Below the pieces are notes generated by a model. It worked only from the letters and a program-made list of their open reading frames with translations. It made no database searches and was not told the origin of the DNA. A program made the position numbers and the translations under genes. Below are positions 43,401 through 55,200 of a DNA stretch of 64,000 nucleotides, in pieces (position 1 is the stretch's first letter; each line of letters begins with the position of its first letter). Location of the stretch: assembly GCA_963662175.1 (NCBI GenBank), contig OY759217.1:46972108-47036107 (forward strand), given 5' to 3'. The DNA is from Aradus depressus. Lineage: Eukaryota > Arthropoda > Insecta > Hemiptera > Aradidae.

Positions 43401-44673
43401 GCAAATTCCAGGCTGCCATGGAGCGGATACACCATTGGATGAGCTCTGTGGGCCTTTCCCTGGCCATCCACAAGACGGATGCAGTACTCTTCACCGGGAG
43501 GAAGGCCAGAACCAACATGTCACTGACCTTCCAGGGTTATACTATCGAGACCCAACCGGCAATCAGGTACCTGGGAGTAATGCTGGATCAGAGGCTCACT
43601 TTTAGGGAGCACCTCAAATACGTGGGAGCGAAGGCCGCCAGGACATCGGCGGCGATTTCGAGAATTCTGCCCAACGTCGGTGGCCCTAGGCAGAGCAGGA
43701 GAAGACTGCTGGCAGGAGTCAGCACTTCCATCCTTCTGCACGGGGCCCCGACATGGGCAGATGCAACGAGGATTCCCTCATACCTGAGGCTGATCGCCCC
43801 CGCTCACAGGCGAAGCGCACTGAGAGTCGCATGCGCCTACCGAACAGTTTCTGGCGACGCTGCCTATGTAATTGCTGGGCTGCCCCCCATTGACCTCTTG
43901 GCACGGGAACGTACGCGACACTTCAAAAGGAAACAAGACCCGGTTCAGGTGGAAGAGGTGGTGCAGCGCTTCGACCACAGGGGAAACCGGGTCTTCTATC
44001 AGGACGCGGGGGCCAGCCCTGGTCCAGCAGAGCCAGAGAGGGCCAGGACAATTAGGGAGTGGCAGGAAGAATGGGACAAGTCCACAAAGGGACGGTGGAC
44101 CCATCGGCTCATCCCTCGAGTCGAGCCTTGGCTCACCAGAAAGCATGGGGAGGTGAATTACCACCTCACCCAGGTACTCACGGGACACGGTGGGTTCCGG
44201 GGGTACCTCCACAAAATCGGGGCAGCAACAACACCAGACTGCCCCGCGTGCCTTGGTGAGACGGAGTCGGCGGAGCATGTCCTCCTCAATTGCCCCAGAT
44301 TTGAGGAGGGAAGGAAAAATCTGGAGTGCAGCATGGGCGCCCCACTGACTGCTACCAGTTACGTGGACGCTATGCTGCGCTCCCAGGAGTCGTGGGATGA
44401 AGGCTGCGATTTTGCAGCGCTCATCATGGGCGGGTTGGCCCTTCAGGAGAGGGCTGACAAGGAACAGTAGCGGTAATAAAACAGAAGAAGGGGCGTTACC
44501 AGCCACCCTTCCTCCCTTCCGCGAAGTAATGACAGACCGTCAGTTCCGCGGAAGGGAATCAGGATCGGCAAGGAGGGGGTTTTAGTGGGTATGGTGATGG
44601 TGAACCGTCTCGAGTCCCACACTATCCAGGGCTACCTTCCCTGGATGTGCGTCACAGCATTTCCCCCTCCAAT

Positions 44674-44708
<35 letters not shown>

Positions 44709-45833
44709 AGAAAAACTACCAATAATAGTTATTGACACTACGAGGTCATATCACCTACTACCAGAGCGCTCTTTCAGGCTCTGTCGCTCTGGTGCACATG
44801 ATCCCGACTACTATGGGAGTCCTAAATTTTACCTACGAGCCCTAACCTAAGCTAAAAGGGTCTTTAACGGGTACCTGACATCATACAGGCTCGGGACCAT
44901 CGCTTAACATCCCATCCGAGACGGCGCTCAAGGTTTTTCACCTCCTAAATAAAAAATTTGAGGGCCTCGGCTGGGTTTCGAACCCGAGATCTTGAGCTCA
45001 GTATGCTAGCACGCTACCTCTAAGCTACCGTCGCCCTTTACTACCAATAATAAAAAAAAATTTATAATTCGTTGCTATGCGATACAATTTAAACATTAAT
45101 TTGAAATATTTATTTAAATTCTTTGGACTGCTATAACTTTGGCTGTATTGGTCCTATCTCAAATCTGAGGACACAAAATTTGATAGGATTAACAGTTTTA
45201 GGGTGAATCAAGGAAAACACAACGACATTTCAGTACGGTTTTCGGTGGTCTCAATGTTCGTCCGATTCCGGCTAAAAACTATTTTCATTCCACATTTCAA
45301 GTACATTTCTACAATCATTTCAGCGTTAGGCGCTCACAAACTAAATATTGCACGATCACAATACTTATACAATCGCACAATTACAATATTCTTTTATACT
45401 ATAGGTATAAGAAAGTAAAAATAATAATAAATCGATAAAGTAATTCTTATGAAACATCATTTTTTTCTAGTATATTTATGTTTGTAGGCCCATGCCTGAC
45501 ATAGATGAATTAATGCAAGAATGGCCGCCCGAATTTGAAAATAAACTAAACCAAGTTGGTTTGCCGATCGAAAATTTGGAAGTGGACCTGCTGACTTACG
45601 TTGACATTATATGTGGTAAGTTACAAATTATCGAAATATTATTACTATACCTTTTTTGTACTTAATTATATCTAATTTATAAATTTATTTCTTTAATTGC
45701 AGCACTATTCGACGTTCCAAGATATGAATCAAGAATAGAATCCCTTCATGTGCTCTTCACATTATATTCAGCTATCAAAAATTATAAAAATAATAATGAA
45801 AATAATAATCAAGATGATGAACCGGTTAACTGA
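37487..45833 (+). CDS. IFT46: Intraflagellar transport protein 46
   Basis: Seven coding exons: 37487-37633, 39118-39257, 39690-39764, 40751-40979, 41492-41604, 45488-45615 and 45703-45833. All have GT/AG borders and a continuous frame, giving 320 aa (vertebrate IFT46 is about 300). After an acidic, serine-rich N-terminus comes the conserved core: LPVSPEVKELFEFI, YTPQ, FVPDYIPAVGDIDGFLKV, RPDG, GLVVLDEPSITQSDP, then NPKAIEKWI, PMPDIDELMQEWPPEFE and YVDIICALFDVPRYESR. IFT46 belongs to the core IFT-B complex that carries cargo such as outer dynein arms into cilia; in insects that means sensory cilia and sperm. Introns hold a pogo-type MITE, an R1-clade insertion and a SINE; none disrupts an exon. 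It converges with MCRS1. Confidence 0.93.
37925..38175 (-). pseudogene. Unidentified coding-like fragment in IFT46 intron 1
   Basis: The complement is open for about 70 codons with coding-like composition: LAEFKLNRQLCKGTGQ, FDVPYVWKIMRVSAP, KHAIKVSEVLQYHVRVF, then a stop near 37944. No start codon at the left and no family recognised. It could be a transposon or processed-gene remnant. Confidence 0.35.
38727..38943 (+). other. Unidentified coding-like fragment in IFT46 intron 1
   Basis: Reads REVETSSEASRSQDP, then LSEDEELAEKIRTENARLDE, PDVPKRKYLSKF and a stop. The acidic, serine-rich text resembles an N-terminal region of a transposon or nuclear protein, but nothing specific is recognised. 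It does not fit the IFT46 frame or family alignment. Confidence 0.3.
39551..39673. repeat. 38-bp tandem repeat before an IFT46 acceptor site
   Basis: CAAGTGATTAAGTAACACAT followed by TTCTCTCC and a short AATCAAATA repeats about 3.2 times. The array stops 16 bp before the exon at 39690. The units are directly adjacent without spacers, so this is not a CRISPR-type array. Confidence 0.8.
39933..40608. mobile_element. Pogo/Tigger-type MITE
   Basis: The ends are CAGTAGAACCTCTTTAAGTC and, at the right, the complement GACTTATAGAGGTTCTACTG with small differences. TA flanks both sides (39931-39932, 40609-40610). 676 bp, no transposase. The interior is full of AACTCGAA and AAGTCGAA motifs, as if the end sequence had been reiterated. 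It lies in the IFT46 intron between 39764 and 40751. Confidence 0.82.
41227..41262 (+). repeat. Retroelement-tail motif resembling a degraded hammerhead core
   Basis: CTAAAGA, then the stem GGCAC/GTGCC around a 5-nt loop, then GAAA. A functional hammerhead core would read CTGANGA, so one invariant base is wrong. Probably a relic of a dispersed repeat in an IFT46 intron. Confidence 0.35.
41909..44470 (+). pseudogene. ORF2 fragment: endonuclease end, reverse transcriptase, zinc motif
   Basis: 852 codons open from the truncation point to the stop at 44468. The first residues GTGSIVDLTFVSP and ASDHQAI are the last AP-endonuclease motifs; the catalytic N-terminal part is missing. Reverse transcriptase blocks: PLCLLDTAGKVLEGII, TLDISNAFNSARWD, GVPQGSVLGPTLWNILYN, and catalytic YADD at about 43350. 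The C-terminal CPACLGETESAEHVLLNC is the R1-type cysteine/histidine motif. There are no frameshifts or stops, so it could make a reverse transcriptase if it were expressed, but it lacks its own start and ORF1. Confidence 0.85.
41909..44706 (+). mobile_element. 5'-truncated R1-clade retrotransposon in an IFT46 intron
   Basis: Flanked by the direct repeat TTAGAAAAACTA (41897-41908 and 44707-44718). It begins within the endonuclease domain and ends in a poly(A) run of about 30 (ending 44706). The 3' UTR carries a possible hairpin between GTGGG near 44586 and CCCAC near 44617. It is a different subfamily from the copy at 4688 (YADD rather than YVDD, unrelated 3' UTR). The long open frame and clean tail indicate a recent insertion. 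It is in the same orientation as IFT46. Confidence 0.9.
44728..45039 (-). mobile_element. tRNA-derived SINE, minus orientation, with 13-bp target duplication
   Basis: ACTACCAATAATA occurs at 44715-44727 and again at 45040-45052. The complement shows the family head (GAGCTCAGTATGC, TCTAAGCTACCG) and box-B region (GGGTTTCGAACCC). It sits about 20 bp beyond the poly(A) tail of the R1-clade element. Confidence 0.85.
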
Positions 45834-46247
45834 CTTTATACCGTGTAAATAATCGTATATGTTATACATATAAATATAATATATTTTGTTAAAAGGAGAA
45901 TTTATTTTAAAGGTCCACCTAATTTTCAAGCCTCTAAGCAATTTTAATTAATACTAATGACACGTTACAGAAAAATTGTATTTACTGTATCTTCTATAGC
46001 CATTTTATTATCCAATGGAGTTTTCTAAATAAGTGTAGAATAAATAATGTTATTTACAAAAATAAAGGTTAATAAGATACATAGTAAAAAAAAAAAAAGG
46101 AATATATTTAGATTAAACACTTTTATACATAAAATTGTCCATAAAATTCACGGCTCTTCGAGTGCGGTAAAAAAAATGTATAAATCAACTCTACAAAAGC
46201 ATACTATAGTATAGCAACATACAAAGATAAAATTATAAAGTTTTTTC
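45834..46247. other. Convergent 3' region between IFT46 and MCRS1
   Basis: Only 414 bp separate the two stop codons. AATAAA signals for the plus strand occur near 46038 and 46062. Complementary signals (TTTATT) for the minus strand occur near 45901 and 46006. The two 3' UTRs therefore probably overlap. Confidence 0.6.
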
Positions 46248-49200
46248 TCAAGGATTTAGATTCATTTTTGCTGCTTCTTGTCTTATAACAGAAATTAGAT
46301 CCATGTTGATCAAAAAGACGAACCTCAAACCAGCAATCTGAAAAAAACAAGCGGAAAATTAGATGAAAAATTAATTTAATGCAAATTAATTATAAAATAT
46401 TTGGTGAGGCAAATGCAGGATAGTATAATAAATGGTCATGGATTTATATTGTCGTTGGTATCATTTTTACTTCCTCGCATATCCGATGCATAGAGGTGCG
46501 ATCGTTTTTGAAAACCACAATTTTTAGTCTTGGATTTCAAAATTTCCTTCAAAACTTAGCATATTAGATCAGAACGAACACTGTTTGTCCCTTTTCTGTA
46601 TATCTGGCTGCCCCCTAAGATGTCACACGACTAAGTAAAGAAACAATGAACGAATGTTTATGAAACATGGTAATTGAAGTTTGGTTTGGCATGTAGATAT
46701 GTAGTTCGATATGAATTTTACAAAATCTTGTTACAAAAACAGTTGCATCTCTCGGTAGGTGGTTAGAGGGCAATTCACACACCTCAGTGCATCGCCGGCT
46801 ATGTACTTCCCCAGCACGAATTAATCGATTCTCCCTTCAAAACCAATCGACCGTTTAGGCTAAAACTCAATATCTGACTTACATATTGTCTTTTGAATCC
46901 TCAAACTAAATTCTGTGTCGATACATTCATTATATCGGAAATTATAAGACTATTTAAGTCGAGTTCCCTTTCTCTGATTCCCCTCCCCTTCGACCGATTT
47001 CGCGGAAAATCAATAGGTGCCATCCTTATTGGGTTTTGTATTTAAATATAAAATGTCATGTCGATACATTCATTACATCGGCAGTCATTGGGAGTTTTTA
47101 GTTTAGCCCTCCTATGATGATCCCCTCTTCTTCGGTTGATATCGCTGAAAATTAATAGGTGTCGTCCTTATAGGGCTTTGAATTTATATATGAAATTTCG
47201 AGTCAATACAACGGCAGTTACTAGAGTTTTTGCGTTGAGCACCCCCTAATCTCCCCCTTCTCTTCGTCCGATTTGGCTGAAAATCAATATGTGTCGTTCT
47301 TATAGGGTTCTGGATACACATGTAACATTTCTTGTCAATACATTCATTCTATCGGGAGTTACCATGTTCACAAACACAGACAGACATTTTTTCCCCATTT
47401 TTGGAATCAAGAGGTCGGATAACATGAAATTCCGTTGAAAACTACGCCTCGAATTCAGAACCGATTACATAACTTCCCCCATACTTGGTATATGGGGAAG
47501 TAATAATGAGAGAACTCACTTCGACGACAGAGTTATCGTTGAGACGGTACTTGTTGCCTGCTAAGATAGGCCGTCCGTCGATGAAGATGGCCCGCTTCCC
47601 CTCGTTCATGATGAAGAAGTCTCCATTGTTCCTGAGTCGGATGGTGCCTTGCTGGCGGGACACCTTGGAGGCGGGTCCTTCCAACGTCAGGTCCACATCC
47701 ACGCTAGAGTCCTTCGTAGTTCGTCCTATCGTGATCTAACCAGACACAAAACAAGTCAAAATGCAAGTAGGATCTCGATCATGCGACGAGGCGCAGGATA
47801 AATAAATATTTCAAATTAACGATTTTTGCAAATAACACCGCTTCATTTCGTCGGCTACTAACATACGAGATGTGTTCAAAAAGTAACGGGAATTTTATAA
47901 TTTCGCGGGTTATATTAGTCCGATTCGCGCGATATTTTCGTTGTTGTGTTGGTAAACAAGTCTGACAAGTATCTGTACATTGTTAGCCAAACCGGATGTT
48001 TAGGTTGCTGTCAGCTGTCAAAGAGGTTACATGTGTTTTGGTGCGATCGGCGATTATTTATTTGTTTACAAAATGGATCAGAGAACTTGCATTAAATTTT
48101 GCTATAAGAATGGAAGAAAGTGCATTTAGAAATGTTAAATATTGCTTTTGGTGAGTGCTATGAGTAATACTAGGGTTTACGAGTGGTATAAAAGCTCGAC
48201 AAGTGCGGTCGAATGTGAAGGTCAAGCTCACTGTGTTTTTAGATTTTAACGGCACAGTGCACCATGAGTTCTTGCCACAAGGTCAAACGATCAATAAGGA
48301 GTACTACCTACAAGTGCAACGCCGTTTGCGTGAAGCAACCGAAAAAACGCCCGGATTTGTGACGAAACAATTCATGGCTTTTGCACCACGATAATGCACC
48401 TGCTCACACTTTATTGCTTTTTCGTGAATTTTTGGACAAAAACAACACTGTTATGATGCCCCAGCCTCCATATTCGCCAGACATGGCTTCGTATGACTTT
48501 TTTTTGTTCCCAAAAATAAAGAGAACCTTAAAAGGCCTTCATTTCACAAGCATAGATGAAATTAAAAGCGCATCGCTGAGAGAGCTAAATGCTATCCCAA
48601 AGATCGAGTTCCAAAAGTGTTTCGGGGATTGGAAGAAGCGCTGGCATAAGTGTATAATATCTAATGGGGACTATTTTGAAGGGGATAACATTGATGTAGA
48701 CGAATAAAAAAAATTCTTTTCAAAAAGCAAAAATTCCCGTTATTTTTTTGAACACACCTCGTACGTCCTAAGATATTAAATTTCTATAATTTCCTTTTAA
48801 AGTATTATATCCTTGAAAAGTCAATATTCAAGGATAATATCAAGGATACTACTATTAAGAATGCGCCGGTAGCTCAGAGGTAGCGTGCTAGCTTACTGAG
48901 CTCGAGATCACGGGTTCGAAACTCGGCGGAGACCTTTTGTTCTGGGAGGTGAAAAACGCTTGAGCACGCAGTCTTCGGGTAGGACGTTAAACGATGGTCT
49001 CGAGCATGTACGATGTAAGATACTCATTAAAGTACATAATTAAACCTAGGTAGGCAAAATTTAGAACTCCCGAAGTAGAGACATGGTCATGTCCACCAGA
49101 GTGACGAAAGAGCACTCGGTAGTAGGCGATAAGAGATCGTAGTTAAAGGCCGAGCACAATAATTAATATCAAGACTCGAAATTAAATATAAGATAGCGAC

Positions 49201-52200
49201 TTATTAGACAACGCCGGGTACCAAATTGAAAATACAATTTAAATTAAGAAGCAATAAGCAATATACATGTTCCATTTCTTTTCATTTTCTTATGGCTTGT
49301 ACGGAAACAGCAATGGAGAGATATAAAGACATAAGAAACTTTAATATTACATTAATAACTTTTTTGATTACAATATAAATATAAAAAGTCTTTAGTGAAA
49401 CACAGGCTATGTACTTCCCCAGAACGAATTAATAAATAACGTTTTCGCTCTCCCTTCAAAACCAATCGACCATTTGAGCTAATAATCCATAGTTGACTGC
49501 CATACCGGTTCTGAATCCTCATACTACATTTTATGTCGATACATTCATTACATCGGCGGTTATTCGGGTTTTTGAGTTAAGACGCTCTCCTTTGATCTCC
49601 ACTTCCCTTTGGCCGATTGATAGGTGCCATTGTTTTGAATTTAAATATACAATTTCATGTCGATACAGTCAGTACATCGACAGTTTTGGGGTTTTTTCAT
49701 TTTTGAAATTTCTGACCAATTACAAAACTTCTCCTATATTTCGAGGTGAAGTAAAAAAATAAGTTACTCACTTTCTCTAAACATATATACGTCCTTCGGA
49801 GAGCGAGATTTTATTTCGCATACCTACATAATCACAAAAAAAAATTGCAAGAAGTCCATAAAAAAAAATCACCTTTCTAGGACACTACCAATAAGCCAAG
49901 TGAAGTATGAAAAATAGCAATAACTGATAGAAAATGTATAGAAATTCTAAAAAACTAAAAACAACATATAATTCATTTTTTTTTTTCAATTTCTAACCAT
50001 AAAATGTTTCAACATTGTTTATTGTTCTTCCCAGTATGAGAAAGAAAAATATCCGCACAAGATTTTTGCTTACAGTAATATAGCTATAGCTGGTTCAGAT
50101 CAGAATAATACCAAATTCCTCTTAGAATAATCTAGTGCGAAGTTTATAATTTGATCACAATTTCACCGAAATCGATAGAAAAAAACATTTCAGGTACATT
50201 CCTCAACTTAATGTATAAACGGTGCTTCTTACTTTTGTACCATCCCATTTATTAATAGTTAAAAATCTCTTAGAGTACCTGTCTGGAGCGCATGAGGTAT
50301 CGGACGAGGCGTCCCTTGAGGACTGCCAGGGTGTGGTTGTCGAACTCCTGAGGAGCTATCCCAGAGACAGCATCCACAAGCACCTGCCACCGACCCACCT
50401 CGGCTTCCAGCGTTCGGATCTCCTTCTTATCTCGTCTGCAACAGAAACAATATACTATTAACATATTTGGATCATTGTTTGGACATTAATCCACATTCTA
50501 TTATCCCCGCATCCCACATTATTTTCTTCAATCCTAACTAATACTTGATTGACTAACAAAACTCGTGGTGTTTTAAGAATAAATTAGAGATATTCATTAT
50601 TGAATTAACATTCTTTTGTTGATAAAAGCTTCCAAGAGATATCCAATGAGAATAATTACTTTCACAATTTTTTTTAGTGAGATTATATATTTCTTCTCCG
50701 TTATTTAAAAAATATTTTTGCAATTTTTCAGACTTCAGTTTGACTCACTTGAAGAGTGCCCGGGTAGAGAAATGAAGATTGAGATTTCAATTCCAACCTG
50801 GGCATCCAAATATTTACTTTTTTTTATACGTGCACATCAAGGCATTTGTTTTACCATAATAAATGCAATACAAAATCTCGCCCTTGAGTATTTTTTTTAA
50901 TTAAAACCCTTTACGTCGAATGCTATTTTGCTCAGATCTCAACTGCAAATCCCAACTGTAAAGAAGCAAAACAATGACATTCGACTTCGTCACTACATTA
51001 AGTCTTAAGCACTTATAGCGTTTACATTGTAACATATTCTATTCGTTCTATTACTGTAGGGCTTTATTAACAGGTACATCCTCTAGTTTTAGATCTCATT
51101 GTTGCAGACATTTCTAATAGGAGGCCTCAACAAACTAGCATCCGGTGTAGAGAGAAAACTGCAGTGCCTGTGGACCCAAGGATGACTTACATTTAAACTT
51201 AACGCAGATAGAATAAAGGCTCTGGATCTAGAATAAAGCAAAACACGTCAAGTAAACAGATAATTATATAAAGGGCAACATAAGGTAGGAGTATACTAGA
51301 CACCCACGATTACCACGTCGGCTGCAGGTTGACGGGAAGGACGGTGGAGTTCGAACGTTTACTATGGCCGCCCTCCGCGCCGTTTATATAGATTCGCGAG
51401 TCTCATGGCGTGGAGGACGGGGAGTGTGGACTGTGCGCGCACTCTCGGTGAAACAATACAAACAATTAATAAAGAGTGAAGATCGGAACAGTATAGTGTT
51501 TGCACGCCTCTATACGGTCACATATTCAATCGATATCTCGCTTCAACATTTCTGTGACATAGAAATTTTATTCTTAAAGAAATGTGATGGTTCTGTTGAG
51601 AAAAATAGAACATGTTCCAACTTCTCGTCCTTTTCTTTGATAAAAAGTCACACTCTAGCCTATTATAATAAAAGTATACAAGGTTGATTTTATTATTTAT
51701 TAAATTGGTAAGGATTTTATCTTTCAAATGACATCAATTTAAAAAAATAAATAAAACATCCTTCTTATTCTAGAGACCATACTTAAGTACTAATGATGTA
51801 AACTCACAAACATTCGTCATCGGATCCATTTCCATAATTTCGGTAGCCATTTTCACACATATAACACCAAACGAAATAGTTAACAGATCGAAAGGTTATG
51901 CACTTAAAAAGTCTGTATCTGTGTATAAGGATCTACTATTGCGCCTTAGTTCAGAGTTGAACAATTCTAGCACATGGTGTGATTAATTAAGGTCGTCTTG
52001 ATATTTATTTTTCAGTCTTAAGACTAGTTAGACGCCTGTATAAGTGCAAGTTACCTGTCGTTAAGGAACAGCTCTTCATCGAGAAGTTCGTCCCGGGGTC
52101 CCTGCAGTTCCACATCATTTATGTTATCTTCAAGTTCGGCAAAAGGCACCACTACTTTCTCTCCGTGTGCACCCGGCACTAGAAACAGTACAAAAAAAAC

Positions 52201-55200
52201 ATTAAGGTTGACACAAGCGGACTTTTACTAACTGAATCTTTGGAACATCAAGAGAAATTAAAGTTAACAGGAAGATTTTAACAACTTTGGTCCATTTTTC
52301 GAAATTTTGACGACAACCTTCATTTTATTTTCACAGCTATAAAGAAGTTCAATGTTGAGTTTACAACAATTTTATGTTTTCCGATCCCAAACTCGGAAAA
52401 TGAAAAAAAAAACATCCTCTCTGTGTGTCTGTGAACACAATAACTCTCGATAAAATGAATGTATTGACACGAAATATCGTCGTCTTAATTATAAAACCTT
52501 TTAACTCCAATTTTTCATATTTGTCACATTTATAAAGTTGGCAACGTAATATGAAAAACTTAATAAAATCAAGTTTTTTAGAAACTCGTAACTTCAGTGC
52601 ATGAATGGTAAAACTCGTAATTCCATCAAATTGTGACCACACGTAACTCCATCTCATGGGTCATTACGTTGAGGTAAGCAGCAAGAGTGATTCGAAAGGC
52701 AAAAGACAGAAAGTTGAAGAGTATATGGATATAGCCGAAGTGGATGGAAAGTGGAAATACTGCAAATTAAAGGAGAAACAATTTGTAAAACCAAGTTGTG
52801 CCCATAGCCAGTGTCAACAGTTTTCACAACTTGACAGACACAAGATTTTTGACAGATTCTAGGAAATTATTCCGGAAGTTAAAAAGCTATTTCTAGAAAG
52901 ATTCGTGCAAATAGGAAGCACTAAACGGGCTCGTGATAGTACGAGCTTCCTCATTCACGTACTGCTTTACCAAAAGTGATAAGAAACTCAAAGTCACCAT
53001 CAAGACAAACAATTCGCAGTTCATTATCTACAAATAAAAAAAAAAAAAAACTGTATTTTGTACGTAAACTCAGAAACCCATAAAGATGACTAATATTAAT
53101 TTACAGCGAAATCGGTCGAAAAGAGAAGGGGGGGACACAGGAAGGGCTTAGCTCAAAACTTTAATAACTCCCGAAGGAATTAATGAACCGACACGAAATT
53201 TATTCTGAGCGTTGATTTTCAGCCAAAACAGTCGATTCATGTTGGAGGGACAGCGAGCACTGATGATTAATTCATACTGAGAGGAAGAGCATTGCCGGTA
53301 ATTCTTCTTTTTTACTTTCTCACTTCCAGAGGGACAATATCAGTTTAAGACAATATCAGAATACTTCAATAATCCCTTAGCAATTTATATAAATGAATCA
53401 AATATATTTAAACAAACATAGTTAGCTAATTATTCTGATTCATGCGCCGGGCTATAACTACGAGGTCATATCACCTACTACCAGAGCGCTCTTTCGTCGC
53501 TACAAAACCCGACTCTACTGTAGAAATGACTGTAGACGATGTATAGGCTCGGGAACGTCCCATCCGAAGGATGGCATGCTCAAGGTTTTTTCACCTCCCA
53601 GATAAAAATTTAAATAAAGATAAAAAAAAACCTAAGGGCCTCAGCCGCGTTTCGAACCCGCAATCTTGAACTCAGTAGACAAGCACACTACCTCCAACCT
53701 ATCGGCGCCCTCTAAACAATACATTTTTTGAAGCTAGTATAACAATAATAGATTAGCCAAATTACCAATTTGATCATCCAATAGAAAATACTGTTTCATC
53801 AAGAGCCAATGAGACATCAGAGATTTAGGGGTTCTTGCACGGTGAAAAGATAGACTGTGTTTGTTCAGAAGGTCTTCAAAGGTGCTCAGAGGTGGCGTTG
53901 GATTCTAGAAACAAAACAAACAATCAGAAGCAATTTTTCTGTAGGGGCGAGACATTCATGAACAAAGATGGAAAAGGCAAAACAAGTTCCATGTGAAAGA
54001 AAATCACAGATTGACCAGCATGTGAATACAGGTGAGCTTTGTCATTTTCTCTTGCTTTTTAATCAGCGCAGCGCGACTGAGGAAAGGTTTTTTTGACTAT
54101 TTAAAGTTTTAGTTATGTTTCTTTTTTCTATTTTTAAATACGATTAGATATTAATTGTCGTTTTTTTCTTTTCTTCTTTTTTTGTTTGTATTACATATTT
54201 TCATTTTTTGATTTAAAAAAAAAAAGTTTTATGGATATTAAATTATGTTTTAATAATTTTTTTTTTATTATGTACGTTTATATTTTGCTGTTTTTTGGTC
54301 GTCCAATATTTGTATTATCATATTTTGGTGTAAAAAAAAAAAAAAAAAAATACAACGAAATTCTCAAGTCATTAATTTTTGAATTTCCTCCGCCAATATC
54401 TTTTTTAGTTCAAAACTTATAGAATTTAGAGCATTTTTGCTGCATATTATACGGTTTTTTACTGCATATTATATGACATATTTCGCAGTTTTTGACTGCA
54501 TAAAAATCCGGGATCTGGTCATTACTTTCCCATAGAGCTAAATTTCAATTTGTCTCATTTATAGTTTCTGGGAAGAAGTGCTAACAATTTTCATTTTATA
54601 TATAAAGATAACTGACCGACTTGACGGAAGCAAGTATCTTCTGTTCATCCTTGCTGTAGAGTGTCTTGCTCTCAATGTTGGAAATGATGTCCGGGTGAAG
54701 GTTCCTCATGGCACTAACTGCCAGCTTTGAGATGGTTGGTTCGTACAGAAGGGAGTACCATCGCTGCTGGATCTCCTGCAAAGTGAACTTACACGAGAAC
54801 TTGATGCCTCGGTGGACTAACTGAAGATCGTTCGACTGAAACAATACCAATAATTATTTTTAATTAGATAATTATGTATTATTTTAAAAAAATACATAAA
54901 TAACGGTTCAAGTATTGTCGGACTAAGATGATATCGCCTACTACCAGAAGGTTTTCTGCCGCTCTTGGACCAATTATACGTTTCTGTTAGATAATTTGTA
55001 GAAGTCATCCAAAACAACAACTATCCTTATGGTCCCAAGTTGGGTAGAATAACTGAGCCCAAATGGAGATCTTCCGGTTTGTATACATATTGTCAAAACC
55101 CATCAACAGCAGAAAAAAAAAACAAATATCAACAGTGCCCAATGTAGAGACCATCGATAATTATTGAAATTCGTGTGATTTTTGAGCAAACCCAGAGAAC

